Below are positions 33,022-42,691 of a stretch of DNA of 64,000 nucleotides, one piece after another. Numbering within the stretch: position 1 is the first letter of the stretch; the number at the start of each line of letters is the position of its first letter. A program made the position numbers and the translations under genes. The notes below the pieces were generated by a model that searched no databases, was not told where the DNA came from, and worked only from the letters and a program-made list of their open reading frames with translations. The stretch covers positions 632,501 to 696,500 of the forward strand of contig NZ_JADPJL010000012.1 in assembly GCF_023073415.1 (NCBI RefSeq), in the 5' to 3' direction. Origin of the DNA: Bradyrhizobium sp. 190. Its GTDB lineage: Bacteria > Pseudomonadota > Alphaproteobacteria > Rhizobiales > Xanthobacteraceae.

Positions 33022-36000
33022 TTAATAGGAATGCGAGGCGGCATGATCCTCGAGACGCTCCTCGGATTGCCGTTGCATCAGTCGCATCAGCGGCTTCCTG
33101 CCGAACGTGAGGAACAGCACAGGCGTGATCAGGGCATCGAGCAATGTCGCGCTGACAAGTCCGCCGAAGATCGTCACGGCGACCGGGTGCAATATCTCCT
33201 TGCCCGGCTCGTCGGCCGCGATCAGCAGCGGCAGCAGTGCCAGCCCCGCGGACAGCGCGGTCATCAGGACGGGTGTCATGCGCTCGAGGCTTCCGCGGAT
33301 GACAAGCTCCCGCCCGAACTCCATCTGCTCGCGCAGAGCGAGATTGATGTAGTGGCTTATCTTGAGAATGCCGTTGCGGGTCGCGATCCCCGCCAGCGTG
33401 ATGAAGCCAACCATGCTGGCGACGGACAGCGGCTGACCGGTTAGCGCCAGCGCCGCGACCGAGCCGATCAGCGCCAGCGGCACTCCGCCCATGATGATCA
33501 AGGCCAGCACGGCGGAGCGGTAGCGGCTGTAGAGGATCGCAAAGATCAGCGCGAGCGAAACGACCGAAAGGATACCTATCCTGCGGCTGGCTTCCTCCTG
33601 GGCCTGGAATGTGCCTTCAAGGCTCGCGGTGACGCCCTGCGGCAGGCTCGCCGCATCCAGTTCTGCGCGAATGCGGCGCACGATCTCCGCCATGTCGGTC
33701 CTGCCGTCCGAGTTCGCGAGTATGACGATGCGCCTGCGGCCGTTCTCTCTCAGGATCTGGTTTGGCCCATCGGTCTCCTTCACGTCAGCGATCTGACGCG
33801 CCGGGATCCATCCCGATGGGGTCTTGATCAGGAGGTCGCCGAGCTTCTCGGTCGTGCGAAGCCGGTCGGGCAGCCTCATGACGACGTCGTAGCGCTTGTA
33901 GCCGTCGACCACGCGCGAGATGACGCGTCCGCTCGACAGGCGCGATAACTGATCGGTCACGGCGCCCGGCTGCACGCCGTACAATGCGGCTCGCGTATAA
34001 TCGACGCGGATTTCGAGTTGCGGGATACGAACCTGCTTTTCGACCTGCAGGTCCTGGATACCTTCGATCTTCGAAAGCCGCTGACGGAGTTCTTCCGCAC
34101 TGTTTCGCAGCGTGTCGAGGTCGTCGCCGAACAGTTTTAGGGCGAGCTCGGCTCGGACGCCCGAGAGCAGATGATCGAGCCGGTGCGAGATCGGCTGCCC
34201 GAGATTGACCGAGAGCGGCAGCACCGAAAGCCGGGAGCGTATGTCCGCGACGATCTCGGGCTTCGGCCGCTGCGAGGGCTTGAGATCGACTTCGAGGTCG
34301 GACGAATGGATGCCTTCCGCGTGCTCGTCCAGTTCCGCGCGCCCCGTGCGCCTTCCGACGCTGATCACCTCAGGCACATCGAGCAGAAGGCGTTCGGCGA
34401 TCGAGCCCACTCGCGTGGATTCGGAAAGCGAAACGCCGGGGTTGAACGCAATATTGATCGTGAACGTACCTTCGTTGAAGGCTGGAAGAAACGCGCGTTT
34501 CAGGCCGAGCGCGCCGGCCCCAGCGCCCAGCACCGCCAGCGCCGTCACGCCGAGCAGCAATCCTCTGTGAGCGAAAGCAAACCCGAGCGCCGCATGGTTC
34601 GCAGACTTGAGCTTGCGGACCAGCCAGCTCTCCCGCTCCGCGAGGCGTTTCATCCCCGGCAGCAGGTAATAGGCCATCACGGGGGTAAGCGTGATCGAAA
34701 CGAACAGGCTTGCGAGGATCGAGATGATGTAGGCGTGACCGAGCGGTGCGAACAGCCGTCCCTCGATGCCCGACAGCGCAAACAGCGGCACGAATACGAG
34801 GACGATGATCATCGTGGCGTAGACGATGCCCGATCGCACTTCGTTGGATGCCGAAACCACCACGTCGAACACGGACCGGGGATTGCCTTGCTCCCTGTTC
34901 TCGCGCAGCCGGCGGAAGATGTTCTCGACATCGACGACGGCGTCGTCGACCAGCTCGCCGATGGCGATCGCGAGGCCGCCCAGCGTCATCGTATTGATCG
35001 ATAGACCAAGCAGCTTGAAGATGATGGCCGTGGTCAGGATCGAGACCGGGATCGCGGTGAGCGAAATGGCCGTCGTGCGCCAGTTGAGAAGAAACGCGAA
35101 CAGGATGACGGCCACGACAAGGGCTGCTTCGAACAGCACCCGCTCGACGTTCTGGATCGAGTTTTCGATGAAACTCGCCTGCCTGAATATGATCTCGTTG
35201 GCCTTTACGCCGGACGGCAGGCTGGGCTCCAGCTCTGCGAGCACCTGGGTGATCTGTTGCGTCAGTTTCACCGTGTCGACATTGGGCTGCTTCTCGACCG
35301 AGACGATCACGGCGGGCTTGCTCATATAGCCGGCGTCGCCGCGCTTGACCTTGGGCGCAAAGTCGACGTTCGCTACCTGCCGCAGCAGGATGGGGCGTCC
35401 CTCGATGGTGGTAACGACGATGTTGCGCAGGTCTTCCAGGCTCGTCGTGCGTCCGATATTCCGGATCAGGAATTCGCGGGCATTCTGATCGGTGAAGCCG
35501 CCGCCGGTGTTGGTGCCGAACTGCCTTAGCGCCAGTTCCATCTGCTCATAGCTTACGCCGAGCGCGCGCAAGGCGGATGGCAGCGGGGCAATCCGGTACT
35601 GACGGACCTCGCCGCCAATCGGGATCACTTGCGCGACACCCGGCACCGCGAGTAGCCGGGGCCTGATGGTGAAGTCGGCGATCTCGCGGACCTCCATCGG
35701 CGATGCCGTCTTCGACGTCACCGCGATCAGGAGAATCTGGCCCATGATCGAACTGATGGGGCCGATTTGAGGTGTGACGTTCAGAGGCAGCTGGCTCTGC
35801 ACTTGCGCGAGACGTTCCGCGACCAGCTGACGGTTGCGGAAGATATCGGTCCCCCAATCGAACTCCACGTAGACGATCGAGAGCCCGATGCCCGAGACCG
35901 ATCGCACCCGGCTGACGCCGGGCACGCCGTTCATCTGGGTTTCGATCGGGAAGCTGACGAGCTGCTCGACTTCCGGCGGGGCATAGCCTTCGGATTCCGT

Positions 36001-36150
36001 CATGATGGTAACGGTCGGACGGTTGAGGTCCGGGAACACATCGACGGGCAACTGGCGCGCGGTATAGGCGCCCAGAAGAACGAGGATGCCCGCTATCGCA
36101 AGTACAAAGAGGCGATTGCGGAGCGAGGCGCTGACCAGGAATGTGAACAT
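33022..36150 (-). CDS. czcA: Heavy-metal efflux RND pump, CzcA/CusA family
   Basis: A 1042-residue proton-driven pump of the HME-RND family, with 12 helices and two large periplasmic loops; the length is normal. The start is [18 protein letters not shown]. The TM4 proton relay and metal motif reads [22 protein letters not shown], a variant of the D-G-A-x4-E-N pattern of CzcA proteins, so the metal (Zn, Co, Ni, Cd, or Cu/Ag) cannot be fixed. Its adaptor gene ends 12 bases upstream, but no TolC-like outer-membrane factor gene is nearby, so the complex must borrow one. Symbol is by family. Confidence 0.9.
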   Translation of the reverse strand: MFTFLVSASLRNRLFVLAIAGILVLLGAYTARQLPVDVFPDLNRPTVTIMTESEGYAPPEVEQLVSFPIETQMNGVPGVSRVRSVSGIGLSIVYVEFDWGTDIFRNRQLVAERLAQVQSQLPLNVTPQIGPISSIMGQILLIAVTSKTASPMEVREIADFTIRPRLLAVPGVAQVIPIGGEVRQYRIAPLPSALRALGVSYEQMELALRQFGTNTGGGFTDQNAREFLIRNIGRTTSLEDLRNIVVTTIEGRPILLRQVANVDFAPKVKRGDAGYMSKPAVIVSVEKQPNVDTVKLTQQITQVLAELEPSLPSGVKANEIIFRQASFIENSIQNVERVLFEAALVVAVILFAFLLNWRTTAISLTAIPVSILTTAIIFKLLGLSINTMTLGGLAIAIGELVDDAVVDVENIFRRLRENREQGNPRSVFDVVVSASNEVRSGIVYATMIIVLVFVPLFALSGIEGRLFAPLGHAYIISILASLFVSITLTPVMAYYLLPGMKRLAERESWLVRKLKSANHAALGFAFAHRGLLLGVTALAVLGAGAGALGLKRAFLPAFNEGTFTINIAFNPGVSLSESTRVGSIAERLLLDVPEVISVGRRTGRAELDEHAEGIHSSDLEVDLKPSQRPKPEIVADIRSRLSVLPLSVNLGQPISHRLDHLLSGVRAELALKLFGDDLDTLRNSAEELRQRLSKIEGIQDLQVEKQVRIPQLEIRVDYTRAALYGVQPGAVTDQLSRLSSGRVISRVVDGYKRYDVVMRLPDRLRTTEKLGDLLIKTPSGWIPARQIADVKETDGPNQILRENGRRRIVILANSDGRTDMAEIVRRIRAELDAASLPQGVTASLEGTFQAQEEASRRIGILSVVSLALIFAILYSRYRSAVLALIIMGGVPLALIGSVAALALTGQPLSVASMVGFITLAGIATRNGILKISHYINLALREQMEFGRELVIRGSLERMTPVLMTALSAGLALLPLLIAADEPGKEILHPVAVTIFGGLVSATLLDALITPVLFLTFGRKPLMRLMQRQSEERLEDHAASHSY

Positions 36151-36162
36151 GAGCGTGGCTCC

Positions 36163-37824
36163 TCAGCGTACGTGATCGAGAAGGTCCGCGCCTTGCGACA
36201 CGATCCGCTTGCCGGGAGTGAAGCCGGACACGATCAGCACACGATCGCCGTCGAGCGGCTCGGTGCGCACGCTCCTTGCCATGAACCGCTCGGGGGCTGT
36301 GTGCTCGTACACGAAATCCTGGCCGTTTGAGCCGCGAACGACGCTGCTGCGCGGCACCGCAAGGCCTTCCTTCGTATCGTCGGTCGTGACGAGCACGGTC
36401 AGGAACTGGCCGGCCCTGAGGCCTGCCGTGTCGCCCGTCACGGCAAAATGCACCGGCACCGATTGGCTGCGATCGGCGAAGCCGGTGCCTTGATAGGTGA
36501 GGTCGTAATTCCTGCCCGTATATGTCGACGCTCGCGCGCCGCGGGACGGTTCGAGGCTCTCGAAGCTCAGCGCCTCGACCCACAGCCGCGAAGGATCGAT
36601 GATGTTGAAGACGATGGAGCTCGGCTGAACGATCTGGCCCGCCACGGCGCTGCCCTCGGCGATCACGCCAGCAACCGGCGCGATCAGGGCTTCAGGCTCA
36701 CGACGTGATTTATCGATCGATGCGCGCCGCTCGCGCAGCCCTTCCAGCTCCAGCCGTGTGTCCTCGAGTTGGGTCCGCGATATCGCGCCCGACGGCGCGA
36801 GCTGCTCGTAGCGGGCGAACCTGCGTTCGACGATCGAGATCTGCTGATCCAGTTCGCCCTGGCGCTGCCGCATGTCGGAAACATCGATCGCCGCAATGGG
36901 TGGCGTGACATAGCCCAGGATGTCGCCTTGCTTCACCCGTGTGCCCAATCGCGGAAAGCCGCCCGGCGGCGCTGAAAGACGGCCGCCGACGGCGGATTGC
37001 ACATAGCCGCTGGCGTTGGGATCGGGGATGATCCTCCCCGGAAGTTCAGTGATCTTCTTGTGCTCGGCGTTTTCGGTGACCAGCGTGCGCACCGCAAATA
37101 TCCGCTGCACCGTCTTGGGTACAAAAACCGCGCCATCCGGAAGGCGCTGGGCGCGCTCGCCTGAGACGGTGCTGATGGCGATTTGCGCCTTTTCCTCCTC
37201 ATGGCCATGGCCTTCATGCATTGCCGGCTCGCGCGCGCCCATGAGTAGAGGAAGGATCGCAACAAGGGCTGCCGCCCTGCGCCGACCGCGTAGTGCGATG
37301 GCAGAGAGCAGCGCCCCCATGAGCGCGCCGCCCAGGACGAGAAGAACCGAACCCTTGCTGATGTACCCGCCGGCAGCCGCTTCCTGTTGTGCTACGCTTT
37401 GCGCTGCCCCGGGCGCTGACTGAATCGTCAGCGGCAAGATCTCGGTGGTGTCTCCGACTGTAACCGTGAAAATCAGGTCCGCACGTCCGTTCTTTGCGAG
37501 CCACGGCGCGGCCACCCGGTATGTGCCGTCGGCAGCCGCCGCAGCTTTTACGGGACCACCAGGAGATTCGACTTCAAGCGTTGCGCCGGTTACCGGCTCA
37601 TTCGTGGCGAACCGGTCGAGGTAAATCTCGAGATTTTCGCCGCGGACAATCGCAACGATCTCGAACGCGTCGGAATCGGCCTCGCCGCGTGGCAGCGCGC
37701 CTGCCGACACCGGCGGCTGTTCGCCGTGGTCATGGCCCTCGTGGGCGGAAGCCGGTGCGATCGCAGCGCATAGAGCCGCGGTCACCGCGAGAGCACGCAG
37801 GGCACGCCCGAAATGGGAAAGCAT
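36163..37824 (-). CDS. czcB: RND efflux periplasmic adaptor, CzcB type
   Basis: A 553-residue membrane-fusion protein. It has a signal peptide (ALAVTAALCAAIAPASA) followed by a His-rich HEGHDHGEQPP. The N-terminal beta domain (LEIYLDRFATNEPVTGATLEVESPGG) lies outside the canonical fold; a membrane helix (VLLVLGGALMGALLSAIALRG, near residue 175) and a second His-rich segment (EPAMHEGHGHEEEK) then precede the lipoyl/barrel core (VKQGDILGYVTPPIAAIDVSDM). The unusual N-terminal part before the adaptor core is longer than in short CzcB proteins. It works with the pump downstream. Start at 37824. Confidence 0.88.
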   Translation of the reverse strand: MLSHFGRALRALAVTAALCAAIAPASAHEGHDHGEQPPVSAGALPRGEADSDAFEIVAIVRGENLEIYLDRFATNEPVTGATLEVESPGGPVKAAAAADGTYRVAAPWLAKNGRADLIFTVTVGDTTEILPLTIQSAPGAAQSVAQQEAAAGGYISKGSVLLVLGGALMGALLSAIALRGRRRAAALVAILPLLMGAREPAMHEGHGHEEEKAQIAISTVSGERAQRLPDGAVFVPKTVQRIFAVRTLVTENAEHKKITELPGRIIPDPNASGYVQSAVGGRLSAPPGGFPRLGTRVKQGDILGYVTPPIAAIDVSDMRQRQGELDQQISIVERRFARYEQLAPSGAISRTQLEDTRLELEGLRERRASIDKSRREPEALIAPVAGVIAEGSAVAGQIVQPSSIVFNIIDPSRLWVEALSFESLEPSRGARASTYTGRNYDLTYQGTGFADRSQSVPVHFAVTGDTAGLRAGQFLTVLVTTDDTKEGLAVPRSSVVRGSNGQDFVYEHTAPERFMARSVRTEPLDGDRVLIVSGFTPGKRIVSQGADLLDHVR

Positions 37825-37904
37825 ACTGCTAGTCCTTCAATCTGAATTGCCGTCGCTTGCGGGCGGCACACGGCATGCCTCGCAAACTCACTGTTCGGTT
37901 GGAT

Positions 37905-38321
37905 TCAGATGAAGTATTTTGGAGGGCGCCTGAGTGACTCAGGCTCGAGGTCTGGCCACATCTGCGACGGGGCAAACGCAACACGCGTCATCGCACGGGG
38001 AAACGCGACGAACTCCACGGGGCTCGGCAACCCGGCCGCGCAGCAGGCGGCACATGCGGACAAGCAGCAGTCGCCGGTGCAATTCCGGTCCGAAGCCGGG
38101 GGCATCCCGGTCTGCTTCCACTGAGCCTGCTGCAACGATTCGGGCGTGGCCGGCCGTTCGGATTCATGAGATGCGACTTGAGAGGCCGCCTGGCCCCGGC
38201 CGTCATGAACGGACGCCGGGTGCTGATGGCTGATATGGGCCTGGGCAACTGACGGCGCGAACGAAAGCACGATCAGGACGATCGCCGCTCCCAGAATTCG
38301 CATGATCTGTTGCTTTGGCAT
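37905..38321 (-). CDS. Small exported His/Cys-rich protein upstream of the efflux genes
   Basis: A 138-residue protein with a signal peptide (LGAAIVLIVLSFAPSVAQA, cleavage before HISHQHPAS). A His-rich start of the mature protein is followed by a Cys cluster (CTGDCCLSACAACC, around residue 90) and a short hydrophobic-polar end. This fits a periplasmic metal-binding protein. It lies 80 bases upstream of the adaptor gene in the same direction, possibly the first gene of the operon. The start is uncertain: an ATG at 38351 and one at 38303 are alternatives. Confidence 0.65.
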   Translation of the reverse strand: MPKQQIMRILGAAIVLIVLSFAPSVAQAHISHQHPASVHDGRGQAASQVASHESERPATPESLQQAQWKQTGMPPASDRNCTGDCCLSACAACCAAGLPSPVEFVAFPRAMTRVAFAPSQMWPDLEPESLRRPPKYFI

Positions 38322-38420
38322 GACGGCTCTATTGTAGCACAAGTATCCCATAGATATCGCGGGGGAACCGGGAATTCAAGGTCCCCGAGAGCGCCCGATC
38401 CGCGCCGTCATATGACAATC

Positions 38421-38819
38421 TTACGCCGGCAGATAAGCTCTGATCGCCGGCAGGAAGAAAATCGCGATGTTGATCGCGAACCCGATGCTCCAGAGAATCG
38501 AGCGCAGCGTCGGGCGGTTGCCGAGATAGGTGAAGACATAGGCGATCCGCACAATGAGAAATAGAACCGCGAGCTCGTCGATCAGGTGCTGTGGCCCCAG
38601 ACGGAATTCCGCCAGCAGGACGGCGACCGCAAAGAACGGAAACGCCTCGATGCCGTTCTGGTGGGCGCCGAGCGCGCGGGCGCGGATCGCGTCCTCGTAG
38701 AACGCGGGATCGCGCGGTCTGGCATTGTCGAAATGGCGATGCCCGGCCCATTTGACCGAGGCGATCGTCAGCAGATAGAGCATCAGCGTTCCGAAAACGC
38801 ACCATTCGGCGATCGTCAT
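38421..38819 (-). CDS. MAPEG family membrane protein
   Basis: A 132-residue four-helix membrane protein. MAPEG-like text includes RARALGAHQNGIEAFPFFAVAVLLAE (helix 2, with the A-H-x-N-x-x-E motif) and FLIVRIAYVFTYLGNRPTLRS (helix 3). Bacterial MAPEG proteins are related to glutathione transferases of membrane type, but most are uncharacterised. The start MTIAEWCVF has a GGAGGAA ribosome binding site; the longer frame to 38888 does not. It is divergent from hemH. Confidence 0.88.
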   Translation of the reverse strand: MTIAEWCVFGTLMLYLLTIASVKWAGHRHFDNARPRDPAFYEDAIRARALGAHQNGIEAFPFFAVAVLLAEFRLGPQHLIDELAVLFLIVRIAYVFTYLGNRPTLRSILWSIGFAINIAIFFLPAIRAYLPA

Positions 38820-38908
38820 GGTTCCTCCCGCCCGGAGCAATATGCGAACCGTATCGAACCGGCCATTATCTTGACAAGGATGGTGCAACGCGCGAAGCCA
38901 TCGAAATC

Positions 38909-39946
38909 ATGACCGCGGTCGCCCCCCTTGGACATCCAAAGCCGGCATCGGCAGCCGAGCCGCAACGCGTCGGCGTGCTGCTGGTCAATCTCGGCACCCC
39001 CGATACATCAGATGCCCGGGGCGTGCGGGTTTACCTCAAGGAATTTCTCTCCGACCCGCGCGTGATCGAAGATCAGGGGCTGCGCTGGAAGCTGATCCTC
39101 AACGGCATCATTCTGCGCGTGCGTCCTGGCCGCAAGGCGCGCGACTACCGGAAGATCTGGAACACCGAGAGAGACGAATCCCCGCTCAAGACGATCACCC
39201 GCGGGCAGGCCGAGAAGCTCGCCGACGCCATCGCCGATCACGACCACGTCGTGGTCGATTGGGCGATGCGCTACGGCAACCCGTCGATCCGCTCGCGGAT
39301 CGACGCGCTGACCGCGCAGGGCTGCGACCGCCTGCTGGTGGTGCCGCTCTATCCGCAATATTCCGCGGCGACCTCGGCGACGGTCAGCGACGAAGTGTTT
39401 CGGGTGCTGGCCGGGATGCGCGCGCAGCCGACGCTGCGGGTGACGCCGCCTTACTACGACGATCCTGATTATATCGAGGCGCTCGCCGTCTCGATCAATG
39501 CGCATCTCGCGACGTTGCCATTTCAGCCCGAACTGATCGTGGCGTCATTTCACGGCATGCCGCAGAAATATGTCGACAAGGGCGATCCCTATTACGCTCA
39601 GTGCGTTGCAACAACCGACGCGCTGCGCCAGCGCATGGGCCTTGATGCCTCCAAGCTGATCCTTACATTTCAATCGCGCTTCGGCTTCGACGAGTGGCTG
39701 CAGCCCTATACGGACAAGACCATCGAAAAACTTGCGAAAGATGGTGTGAAACGCATTGCCGTCGTGACCCCCGGCTTCTCCGCCGATTGCCTGGAGACGC
39801 TGGAAGAGATCGCGCAGGAGAATGCGGAGATATTCAAGCACAATGGTGGCGAGCAATTTTCCGCCATTCCCTGCCTCAACGACAGCGATCCCGGCATGGA
39901 CGTCATCCGCCAGCTCGTTTTGCGCGAGCTCCAAGGCTGGATTTAA
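38909..39946 (+). CDS. hemH: Ferrochelatase
   Basis: A 345-residue enzyme that inserts Fe2+ into protoporphyrin IX, the last step of heme synthesis. The N-terminal part reads RVGVLLVNLGTPDTSDARGVRVYLKEFLSD, typical of ferrochelatase. VVPLYPQYSAATSATV is the porphyrin-binding block, and ASFHGMPQKYVDKGDPY contains the conserved His ligand. The late GVKRIAVVTPGFSADCLETLEEI and the Glu-rich segment also match. The ATG at 38909 has no strong ribosome binding site. It is monocistronic or leads the next gene at a distance of 175 bases. Confidence 0.95.
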   Translation: MTAVAPLGHPKPASAAEPQRVGVLLVNLGTPDTSDARGVRVYLKEFLSDPRVIEDQGLRWKLILNGIILRVRPGRKARDYRKIWNTERDESPLKTITRGQAEKLADAIADHDHVVVDWAMRYGNPSIRSRIDALTAQGCDRLLVVPLYPQYSAATSATVSDEVFRVLAGMRAQPTLRVTPPYYDDPDYIEALAVSINAHLATLPFQPELIVASFHGMPQKYVDKGDPYYAQCVATTDALRQRMGLDASKLILTFQSRFGFDEWLQPYTDKTIEKLAKDGVKRIAVVTPGFSADCLETLEEIAQENAEIFKHNGGEQFSAIPCLNDSDPGMDVIRQLVLRELQGWI

Positions 39947-40121
39947 CCACCCTGCAGAACAAGGCGGCCATTCGGATCGAATTCATCTGGTGGTCGCCAA
40001 ACAATTCCCCAGCTATATAACCATAACTTGAGAACGGCCGGGCCGAACCGGCGCCGCGGCGTTGCTGACAAAATGAGAGACCGCGCCCGGCAGCGCACCT
40101 TGCCGGCTTTGGAGGAATTTT

Positions 40122-41123
40122 ATGAGTGGCTTCGACATTTTCGCGATCGCGTTTGTTCTGCTTGTCATTGTCACGCTGTTTGCGGGCGTCAAGACGGTGC
40201 CGCAGGGATATGACTGGACCATCGAGCGGTTCGGCAAATACACCCGCACGTTGTCGCCGGGGCTCAACATCATCGTACCCTATTTCGACCGCGTCGGCCG
40301 CAAGATGAACATGATGGAGCAGGTGATCAACATTCCCGAGCAGGAAGTGATCACCAAGGACAACGCCACCGTAACGGTGGACGGGGTCGCGTTCTTCCAG
40401 GTGTTCGACGCGGCGAAAGCAAGCTACGAGGTCGCCCATCTCGAACAGGCAATCATCGTCCTGACCATGACCAACATCCGCTCGGTGATGGGTGCGATGG
40501 ACCTCGACCAGGTGCTGTCGCATCGCGACGAGATCAACGAGCGGTTGCTGCGCGTGGTCGACGCAGCGGTGTCGCCGTGGGGGCTGAAGGTCAACCGCAT
40601 CGAGATCAAGGACATCGTGCCGCCGGCCGATCTGGTGGAGGCGATGGGCCGGCAGATGAAGGCCGAACGCGTCAAGCGCGCCGACATTCTGCAGGCGGAA
40701 GGCCAGCGCCAGTCGGAAATCCTGCGCGCGGAAGGCGCCAAGCAGGGCCAGATTTTGCAGGCCGAAGGTCGCAAGGAAGCCGCGTTCCGCGACGCCGAGG
40801 CGCGCGAGCGCTCCGCCGAAGCCGAGGCCAAGGCGACCCAGATGGTCTCCGAGGCCATCGCCAAGGGCGACGTCGCCGCCTTGAACTACTTTATTGCCGA
40901 CAAGTACATCAAGGCGTTCGGGCAGCTTGCGGATTCGCCGAACCAGAAGATCGTCATGCTGCCGATCGAAGCAATGAGCATTTTGGGATCGCTTGCCGGC
41001 ATCGGCGAGATCGCCAAGGCCACCTTCGGCGAAAGTGCGGCCTCCGCGGCAGCCGCCGCACGGCGGACGTCCTCGGTGCCGAACACCGGTCCCACCCCGC
41101 CACCGGTCGCGCCGCAGCGGTGA
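40122..41123 (+). CDS. qmcA: SPFH/Band 7 protein (stomatin/paraslipin, QmcA-like)
   Basis: A 333-residue membrane protein with one N-terminal helix (FDIFAIAFVLLVIVTLFAGV) followed by the SPFH domain (PQGYDWTIERFGKYTRTLSPGLNIIVPYFDRV; NIRSVMGAMDLDQVLSHRDEIN). A coiled coil rich in Ala, Glu and Gln (ILQAEGQRQSEILRAEGAKQ) comes next, and the tail is Pro/Ala-rich. These proteins build large ring-shaped membrane assemblies, often with an NfeD partner, which follows here. GGAGG lies upstream of the ATG. Role in membrane quality control is by homology. Confidence 0.9.
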   Translation: MSGFDIFAIAFVLLVIVTLFAGVKTVPQGYDWTIERFGKYTRTLSPGLNIIVPYFDRVGRKMNMMEQVINIPEQEVITKDNATVTVDGVAFFQVFDAAKASYEVAHLEQAIIVLTMTNIRSVMGAMDLDQVLSHRDEINERLLRVVDAAVSPWGLKVNRIEIKDIVPPADLVEAMGRQMKAERVKRADILQAEGQRQSEILRAEGAKQGQILQAEGRKEAAFRDAEARERSAEAEAKATQMVSEAIAKGDVAALNYFIADKYIKAFGQLADSPNQKIVMLPIEAMSILGSLAGIGEIAKATFGESAASAAAAARRTSSVPNTGPTPPPVAPQR

Positions 41124-41167
41124 GTATCGATCCGGAAGACCATTCTTGTTGATTAAAGGTTCGTGTC

Positions 41168-41614
41168 ATGGCCGAGATTTTTACTACCCTGGGCACCTGG
41201 AACTGGCTGATCTTGGGCTTCATCCTGATGGCTCTGGAGCTGCTCGCGCCGGGCATTTTCTTGTTCTGGCTCGGGCTCGCCGCGCTCCTGGTCGGGCTGT
41301 TGTCGTTTGCGATCAACCCGTCCTGGCAGACGCAGCTCCTGATGTTTGCCGTGCTCGCGGTCGCCGCCGTGCCGGCGTGGCGGCACTTTGCGCGCAGCGA
41401 GGGCAGCCGCAGCCAGAGCAACCCGTTTCTCAACAAGCGGACCGAGGCGTTGATCGGCCGCGAATTCACCCTGGAAAAGCCGATCGTCGACGGCACTGGC
41501 ACGGTGCGGATCGACGACACGATCTGGCGCGTCGCCGGCCCCGATGCGCCGGCCGGCAGCCGCGTCAAGGTCGTGCAGGCCGATGGCGCAAGCCTGACGG
41601 TGGCGGCGGCTTAG
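41168..41614 (+). CDS. NfeD family protein
   Basis: A 148-residue protein with two or three membrane helices (WLILGFILMALELLAPGIFLFWLGLAALLVG...) and a C-terminal OB-fold beta-barrel (LIGREFTLEKPIVDGTGTVRIDDTIWRVAGPDAPAG). NfeD proteins act with stomatin/QmcA-type proteins in the membrane. It follows the SPFH gene by 44 bases. Its stop overlaps by three bases with the stop of the convergent HxlR-type gene. Confidence 0.92.
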   Translation: MAEIFTTLGTWNWLILGFILMALELLAPGIFLFWLGLAALLVGLLSFAINPSWQTQLLMFAVLAVAAVPAWRHFARSEGSRSQSNPFLNKRTEALIGREFTLEKPIVDGTGTVRIDDTIWRVAGPDAPAGSRVKVVQADGASLTVAAA

Positions 41615-41952
41615 CTTGCCATTCGCTTGCTCCACCGCTCGGCAAAGTGATGCAGCGGCAGGAAGCTTTCCATTAGCTCCCTGCCCAGTGGTGTGAGGCG
41701 ATAACCGTCGCCGGGCAGGAGCTCGACGAGGCCAGCCTCGCGCAGCTCCGACAGCCGCGCCTGCATCACGGTCGGCGAGGCGTCGTCGCAGGCAGTGCGT
41801 AGCGCGCGCGAGGTCAGCGGGCCGTCGCGCAGTTCCCAGACGATCCGCAAGGTCCAGCGGCGGCCCAATAGATCGAGCAGGGCCATGACCGGCCGGCCGG
41901 TTCTGGAGCCGCGAACAACAGTTTTTTTTGTGACGGCGGCCGGTTTCGGCAT
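41611..41952 (-). CDS. HxlR-type winged-helix transcriptional regulator
   Basis: A 113-residue DNA-binding protein with the HxlR winged-helix fold: ALLDLLGRRWTLRIVWELRDGPL (residues 24-46) and then SPTVMQARLSELREAGLVELLPGDGYRLTPLG. The usual N-terminal redox-type Cys of some members is absent; the only Cys is in RTACDDASP. It lies opposite the carboxymuconolactone decarboxylase-like gene, and a duplicated inverted repeat lies between the two. It likely controls itself and that gene. Confidence 0.88.
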   Translation of the reverse strand: MPKPAAVTKKTVVRGSRTGRPVMALLDLLGRRWTLRIVWELRDGPLTSRALRTACDDASPTVMQARLSELREAGLVELLPGDGYRLTPLGRELMESFLPLHHFAERWSKRMAS

Positions 41953-41972
41953 CGAAAGCCCTCTTGCATACC

Positions 41973-42011
41973 GCTACAGATAATGTAGCGTATCGCTACG
42001 TTATTTGTAGC
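41973..42011. promoter_or_regulatory. Tandem operator: two GCTAC-N7-GTAGC repeats
   Basis: The 73-base gap between the two divergent genes contains GCTAC-N7-GTAGC at 41973-41989 and again at 41995-42011. The copies are offset by 22 bases, that is two helical turns, so bound dimers would sit on the same face. The inner halves also form GTAGCG-TAT-CGCTAC (41985-41999). This is the likely site of the adjacent HxlR-type regulator. Confidence 0.75.
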
Positions 42012-42025
42012 ACGGGAGCTCGCCG

Positions 42026-42577
42026 ATGTCACAGACCGCGCCACGCATCGCGCCGCTGCAGCCGCCTTATGCACCGGACATTGCCGAGCAGTTCGACCGC
42101 ATCATGCGCGGCGCGCCGCCGTTGGTGCTGTTTCGCGTCATGGCCGGCAACACCCGCGCCTGGGAGAAATTCCGCGCCGGCAGCCTCCTGGATCGCGGGC
42201 CGCTCTCCTTGCGAGAGCGCGAGATCGTCATCGACCGTACCTGCGCCCGAACAGGGTGCGAGTACGAATGGGGCGTACATGTCACGGCGTTCGCCGCTGC
42301 CGCCCACCTGACGGAAGAACAGGTCCGCGCCACCGTGCACGGCGCTGTCGCCGAGGCCTGCTGGTCGGAGGCCGAGCAGGCGCTGATCGCCGCCGTCGAT
42401 GCCCTGCACGATCGCGCGACGCTCGGCGACGCCGAATTCGCGGCGCTGTCGGCGCATTATGACGAGGCGAAGATATTCGAGATCATCCTGCTGTGCGGGT
42501 TCTATCGCACGGTGTCGTATCTCGCGAATGGACTGGCGCTGCCGCTGGAGGAGAAGGCGGCGAGATTTCCGAAGTGA
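42026..42577 (+). CDS. Carboxymuconolactone decarboxylase (AhpD-like) family protein
   Basis: A 183-residue all-helical protein of the CMD family. The core is GPLSLREREIVIDRTCARTGCEYEWGVHVTAF: helix, then a Cys-x5-Cys and a conserved His in EYEWGVH. AhpD-type members use a C-x-x-C pair as peroxidase reductant; here the Cys spacing differs, so redox function is uncertain. It is divergent from the HxlR-type regulator and shares the tandem operator region. Confidence 0.82.
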   Translation: MSQTAPRIAPLQPPYAPDIAEQFDRIMRGAPPLVLFRVMAGNTRAWEKFRAGSLLDRGPLSLREREIVIDRTCARTGCEYEWGVHVTAFAAAAHLTEEQVRATVHGAVAEACWSEAEQALIAAVDALHDRATLGDAEFAALSAHYDEAKIFEIILLCGFYRTVSYLANGLALPLEEKAARFPK

Positions 42578-42593
42578 CGGAATTGTAGGGACC

Positions 42594-42679
42594 GTAGGGT
42601 GGGCAAAGCGAAGCGTGCCCACCATTCTAGCGTGGATAGATGGTGGGCACGGCGCTATCGCGCCTTTGCCCACCCTACG
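42594..42679. repeat. Fold-back intergenic repeat, second copy of the 2008 type
   Basis: The arms GTAGGGTGGGCAAAGCGAAG... and its complement resemble the element at 2008-2092 over most of their length, with a few changes in both arms. The loop differs. It fills the gap between the convergent carboxymuconolactone-like gene and kdsD, so it may serve both as a transcript end. Confidence 0.85.
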
Positions 42680-42691
42680 AGGCCTACGAAC

